In this document: positions 61,012 to 64,000 of the stretch, one piece after another
Layout: each line of letters begins with the position of its first letter
How positions within the stretch are numbered: position 1 is the first letter of the stretch
Source of the DNA: Sphingobacterium alimentarium
GTDB taxonomy: Bacteria; Bacteroidota; Bacteroidia; Sphingobacteriales; Sphingobacteriaceae
NCBI RefSeq assembly: GCF_004342685.1
Contig: NZ_SMBZ01000005.1
Location: 1-64,000, forward strand
DNA length: 64,000 bases
Reading direction: 5' to 3'
Notes under the pieces: generated by a model
Seen by the model: the letters and a program-made list of their open reading frames with translations, nothing else
What the model was told of the DNA's origin: nothing
Databases searched by the model: none
Position numbers and translations under genes: made by a program

Positions 61012-63095
61012 TACTTTTTGTAGCTTTTATTTTTGGCAAACTCAAAAGAGGTTTTGCAATCCTCATTCAACACGATATAAGCATCGAATTTCTTTCCGGC
61101 TTTGCTTTTCATTCCTTTGATAAGTGAAGTTTTCTTTTTATTGACAAGGTTTTCAATATCGGCTAAGCCGATTTGTACGCCACACACATTGCGGAACTGT
61201 ACCCAATTACAAACTTCATCAGGACACTTCACTATTTTATCACGGATAATGAGTTGTTGGCTTTTGCATTTCGGGCAAACCAATTTAGGCAGGTTGTTTT
61301 GGGCAATGGAAGTTTGTAGCAATTCATTGGTAATAGATGAGGCGTAAGTTTCCATTTCTTTTTGAAATGCCCCTGCATCGGCTTCGTTATTTTCGATTTT
61401 TTGCAAAGCCAATTCCCATTCGGCGGTCATTGCCACATCCGCAATTTTACGATCTTTGACCAATTCGTACACCTGCAATCCCTTTTCGGTAGGGATTAGG
61501 GATTTTTTTTCTCGTTGGATATAGTTGCGGGTAAACAGGGTTTCTATTATTGCGGATCTGGTAGCCGGAGTACCAATACCGATGTTTTGTAAAACCTTGC
61601 GTTCATCTTCATTTTCGATTTCCTTTCCGGCAGTTTCCATAGCCGACAAAAGTCCTGCTTCAGTATAAAGCCCTGGTGGTTTGGTTTTCTTTTCCAAAAC
61701 GGAGGCTTCTTTTATTTTTAGTTCATCGCCTTTTTTCAGTTCGGGCAAATCCTGTACAGGTTCGGTATTATCATCTGAAAAACTACCTTTGATGGAACGC
61801 CAGCCTGCTTCTATAACCTTACAACCCTTTACTGTAAAATCATAATGCAACGCTTGTAAACCTACATCGGTTATCTCTTTGATACAGGCTTGTGAAAGGG
61901 CTTCGAGCAATCGAAAGGCAATCATATCATAAACGGAGTTTTCCTTTGCGTTCAGGGCTGATGGGATTTTATCAGTAATCAATAATCCGTGGTGGTCGGT
62001 AACACGCAAATCGTTTACAATACGTTTATTGAACCGTCCCCATTTCAATTTCCCTACGGCTTGCTTGCAGGTTTCGCTGTCCTGCAAAGCCCTTACGAGG
62101 TTGGGGATTTCTGCCCACATATCTTCAGGAATGTACTTGCTTCCGGTGCGTGGGTATGTGATAAACTTCCTTTCGTAAAGGCTTTGGGCAATATTGAGCG
62201 TTTCTTCCGCAGAAAGGTTCAGCTTTTTGTTGGCTTCTTTTTGCAAGCCAGTAAGGTCGAACAATAGAGGCGGTTGCTCTGTAATGCTTTTGGTTTCCAC
62301 CGATGTAACCGTTGCCGTTTTACTTCGCTGAATGGCTTTCAGCGTATCATCGGCAAGTTTTTGGTCTTCCCATTTGGTTTTGGAAAGGCTTTTAAAATCT
62401 ATCAGTTCTTTGTTGTGCGATAACTGTATCTGCCAGTATTTCTTTACCGAGAAATTTTTGTTTTCCAAATAGCGTTTGCATATCAAAGCCAGTGTAGGCG
62501 TTTGCACTCTTCCGAGCGAATAAATGCCATTTCCTGCGGCTATGCTCAACGCCTGTGTAGCATTGATGCCCACGAGCCAATCGGCACGGCTTCTGCCTTG
62601 TGCCGCCTGGTACAATCCATCAAACTGTTTTCCATCTTTGAGGTTATCAAACCCTTGCTTAATGGCTTTTTCGGTAAGCGAACTAATCCAAAGCCGTTCA
62701 AAAGGCTTGTTGCATTTCAGGTATTCATAAATGTACCTGAAAATGAGTTCGCCCTCACGTCCCGCATCGGTGGCTACAATGATGCTGTTACTACGGTTAA
62801 AAAGCTGTTCGATGACTTTCAGTTGCTTTAATGCACCCGTATCCGCTGTATAACCTTTGTCTTTTTTCACTTTCCGGACGGTCAGCAAAAACGGGTTTGG
62901 GAGCATTGGCAATGATGCTTTATCAAATCCCGAAACCCCGTAATCTTCGGGCATTCCCAATCCTATCAAATGACCGAATGCCCACGTAACAAAATAGCCG
63001 TTACCTGTCAGGTAGCCGTCCTTTTTATTGGATGCTCCCACAAGTCCGGCTATTTCCCTTGCTACGATTGGTTTTTCTGCAATGATTGTTTTCAT
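61011..63095 (-). CDS. topB: type IA DNA topoisomerase (TopB)
   Basis: A 694-residue topoisomerase III-type enzyme: TOPRIM start KTIIAEKPIVAREIAGLVG, acidic pocket VATDAGREGELIFRYIYEY, and the active-site tyrosine in FITYPRTGSKYIPEDMW. The C-terminus has a four-cysteine zinc finger (CPKCKSQQ, then CPDEVCNW). Relaxes or decatenates DNA by single-strand passage; in these elements it presumably helps handle the transferred strand. All catalytic residues look intact. Confidence 0.93.
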   Translation of the reverse strand: MKTIIAEKPIVAREIAGLVGASNKKDGYLTGNGYFVTWAFGHLIGLGMPEDYGVSGFDKASLPMLPNPFLLTVRKVKKDKGYTADTGALKQLKVIEQLFNRSNSIIVATDAGREGELIFRYIYEYLKCNKPFERLWISSLTEKAIKQGFDNLKDGKQFDGLYQAAQGRSRADWLVGINATQALSIAAGNGIYSLGRVQTPTLALICKRYLENKNFSVKKYWQIQLSHNKELIDFKSLSKTKWEDQKLADDTLKAIQRSKTATVTSVETKSITEQPPLLFDLTGLQKEANKKLNLSAEETLNIAQSLYERKFITYPRTGSKYIPEDMWAEIPNLVRALQDSETCKQAVGKLKWGRFNKRIVNDLRVTDHHGLLITDKIPSALNAKENSVYDMIAFRLLEALSQACIKEITDVGLQALHYDFTVKGCKVIEAGWRSIKGSFSDDNTEPVQDLPELKKGDELKIKEASVLEKKTKPPGLYTEAGLLSAMETAGKEIENEDERKVLQNIGIGTPATRSAIIETLFTRNYIQREKKSLIPTEKGLQVYELVKDRKIADVAMTAEWELALQKIENNEADAGAFQKEMETYASSITNELLQTSIAQNNLPKLVCPKCKSQQLIIRDKIVKCPDEVCNWVQFRNVCGVQIGLADIENLVNKKKTSLIKGMKSKAGKKFDAYIVLNEDCKTSFEFAKNKSYKK

Positions 63096-63101
63096 ACTTG
63101 A

Positions 63102-64000
63102 TTACCTTTTTACGCCTTTGGATTTTGCAGGAGCTTTCGGCTTTTCCTGTTGTTCCTGCTGTTGTTTGTTTTTCGGTCTTTGTTGCCCCGACTTCAAAGG
63201 CTCTTTGATGTTTTTGGTCGCTTCGTTGGTTTTGCCCTCTGAATTGACGGCAGTTTGTGTTTTATGGGCTTCGATAGGTTTTGCCTGTGCCTTAACTTGG
63301 CTTGGAAAGGCAAAATCAGTTTTTCCGGTTTCTTTGTTGAAAGTGATATAACCCTGATACGGTTGTCCTTTCTTATCTTTCAATCCGTCAATGTAAACGG
63401 TTTGCCCGGCTTTGAAATCCTTATGCTGCTCATCGGTCAGTTCTTTGCCCCTGAATGTTTTTGGAGCTTCCTGCGGCTGGCTTTGCTGATTGCTTTGTCC
63501 GTTGTTTTGAGTTTGCCCATTGCTTTGGGTCTGCCTGTTGGAGTTATTGCGGTCAAACAGGAACTCAACATAACGCTTGTCTGCATTGAACTGTACCGTT
63601 GCCGAAAACTCCGTTCCTTTGGTGGAAATCATACCCTCTAACTTTAGTGGTTTACCCTCCATTAAAGTTTGCTTTTGCTCATCGTTCAGTTTCACGCCTT
63701 TAATTTCATCGGGAATTTTTATGAAATCCGTCCGCAACGCAATTACATCATTTGTCAGCCTGTCTATACTGATAATCGACGGCATCAGTTCGCCCGTTTT
63801 GGTGTTGGTCAGGTTAACTACACGCCCCATATTGCCTGTTTCGAGCAGGTTTTTTTTGTCCTCATCCGTAAACTTGTGTCCGAAAAATTCAAAATGCAGG
63901 TTGGGTTCTTTTTTGATGCCGTGTATTCCTACTACAACTTTTCCGTCTTCGGCTTGCTGTAAAGACAGGCGGGCATCCGTGCGGAGAATAGTACCACCGA
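63102..64000 (-). CDS. DUF3945/DUF4099 protein (5' end outside the window)
   Basis: The frame runs open to the window edge; the ATG at 63830 is internal, since upstream codons read GTILRTDARLSLQQAEDGKV and HFEFFGHKFTDEDKKNLLET. Repeated beta modules with LTDEQKQxLxxGxPVxxxGL pattern (KLNDEQKQTLMEGKPLKLEG, LTDEQHKDFKAGQTVYIDGL) are typical of DUF3945. The C-terminal third is Gln/Asn/Lys rich and disordered. Family is regular in Bacteroidota elements upstream of topB; function unknown. Confidence 0.8.
   Translation of the reverse strand, partial: GGTILRTDARLSLQQAEDGKVVVGIHGIKKEPNLHFEFFGHKFTDEDKKNLLETGNMGRVVNLTNTKTGELMPSIISIDRLTNDVIALRTDFIKIPDEIKGVKLNDEQKQTLMEGKPLKLEGMISTKGTEFSATVQFNADKRYVEFLFDRNNSNRQTQSNGQTQNNGQSNQQSQPQEAPKTFRGKELTDEQHKDFKAGQTVYIDGLKDKKGQPYQGYITFNKETGKTDFAFPSQVKAQAKPIEAHKTQTAVNSEGKTNEATKNIKEPLKSGQQRPKNKQQQEQQEKPKAPAKSKGVKR

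Noticed and set aside
1..64000. tRNA genes, insertion sequences, integrase or element ends
   Set aside because: None could be recognised; the only mobile unit inside the element that I can support is the group II intron.

Overview
The window is a long stretch of an integrative and conjugative element (conjugative transposon) from a member of the Bacteroidota. The basis is the CTnDOT-type transfer genes (traA-Q set, mobABC, RteC-like regulator), the PRTRC genes, the large MTase-helicase, TopB and DUF3945 genes usual in these elements, the AT-rich sequence, and several TAnnTTTG promoter boxes. The exact genus (Sphingobacterium, Pedobacter, Elizabethkingia and relatives are all plausible) cannot be fixed from sequence alone. 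No tRNA, rRNA, CRISPR array, integrase or element end is visible, so both ends of the element lie outside the window.

Layout. 1-1572: tail of a PRTRC operon (protein B, ThiF-like). 1.7-2.4 kb: a small acetyltransferase module. 2.4-3.7 kb: a degenerate receiver protein and two helix-turn-helix proteins, probably element control. 3.8-6.4 kb: a large AAA_13-type ATPase, probable defence cargo. 6.5-18.9 kb: the mating-pore operon on the minus strand (traE, F, G, I, J, K, a small gene, L, M, N, O, Q). traG is split by a 2,486-nt group II intron whose removal restores the frame exactly. 19.1-28.1 kb: a plus-strand defence island inserted between traD and traE: XRE regulator, Eco57I-like restriction enzyme, its companion methylase, and a class 2 OLD nuclease plus UvrD helicase pair (Gabija-like) whose nuclease gene carries a one-base frameshift. 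28.1-30.0 kb: traD, a DUF3408 gene and the ParA-like traA. 30.0-30.7 kb: a long quasi-repetitive traA leader and a three-hairpin candidate oriT. 30.7-34.5 kb: mobA, mobB relaxase and mobC coupling ATPase.

34.7-50.3 kb is a coherent potassium/sodium cargo island: NtrC-type regulator, TrkA/KtrA gating protein, TrkH/KtrB channel, NhaA antiporter, then a kdp operon preceded by a dense run of tiny membrane-protein genes, a porin, a short KdpD and a separate histidine kinase. A tandem palindrome upstream of the kdp run is a good candidate enhancer for the NtrC-type regulator. 50.3-57.0 kb returns to element genes (RteC-like, MTase-helicase, DUF1896). 57.2-60.1 kb is a two-gene insertion (DUF262/DUF1524 plus HEPN), a candidate defence pair. 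60.1-64.0 kb holds ORF6N, TopB and a DUF3945 gene cut by the window end.

The most unusual signals are: (1) a shared cis-element (GCCAAACAC..CC followed by TGCCAC) upstream of five element transcription units, four of them with a -7-like box at the same 28-nt offset, which suggests an undescribed transfer regulon; (2) the in-frame group II intron in the essential transfer ATPase gene; (3) the DUF262-HEPN pair; (4) the traA leader and the oriT candidate; (5) the micro-gene cluster in front of kdpA.
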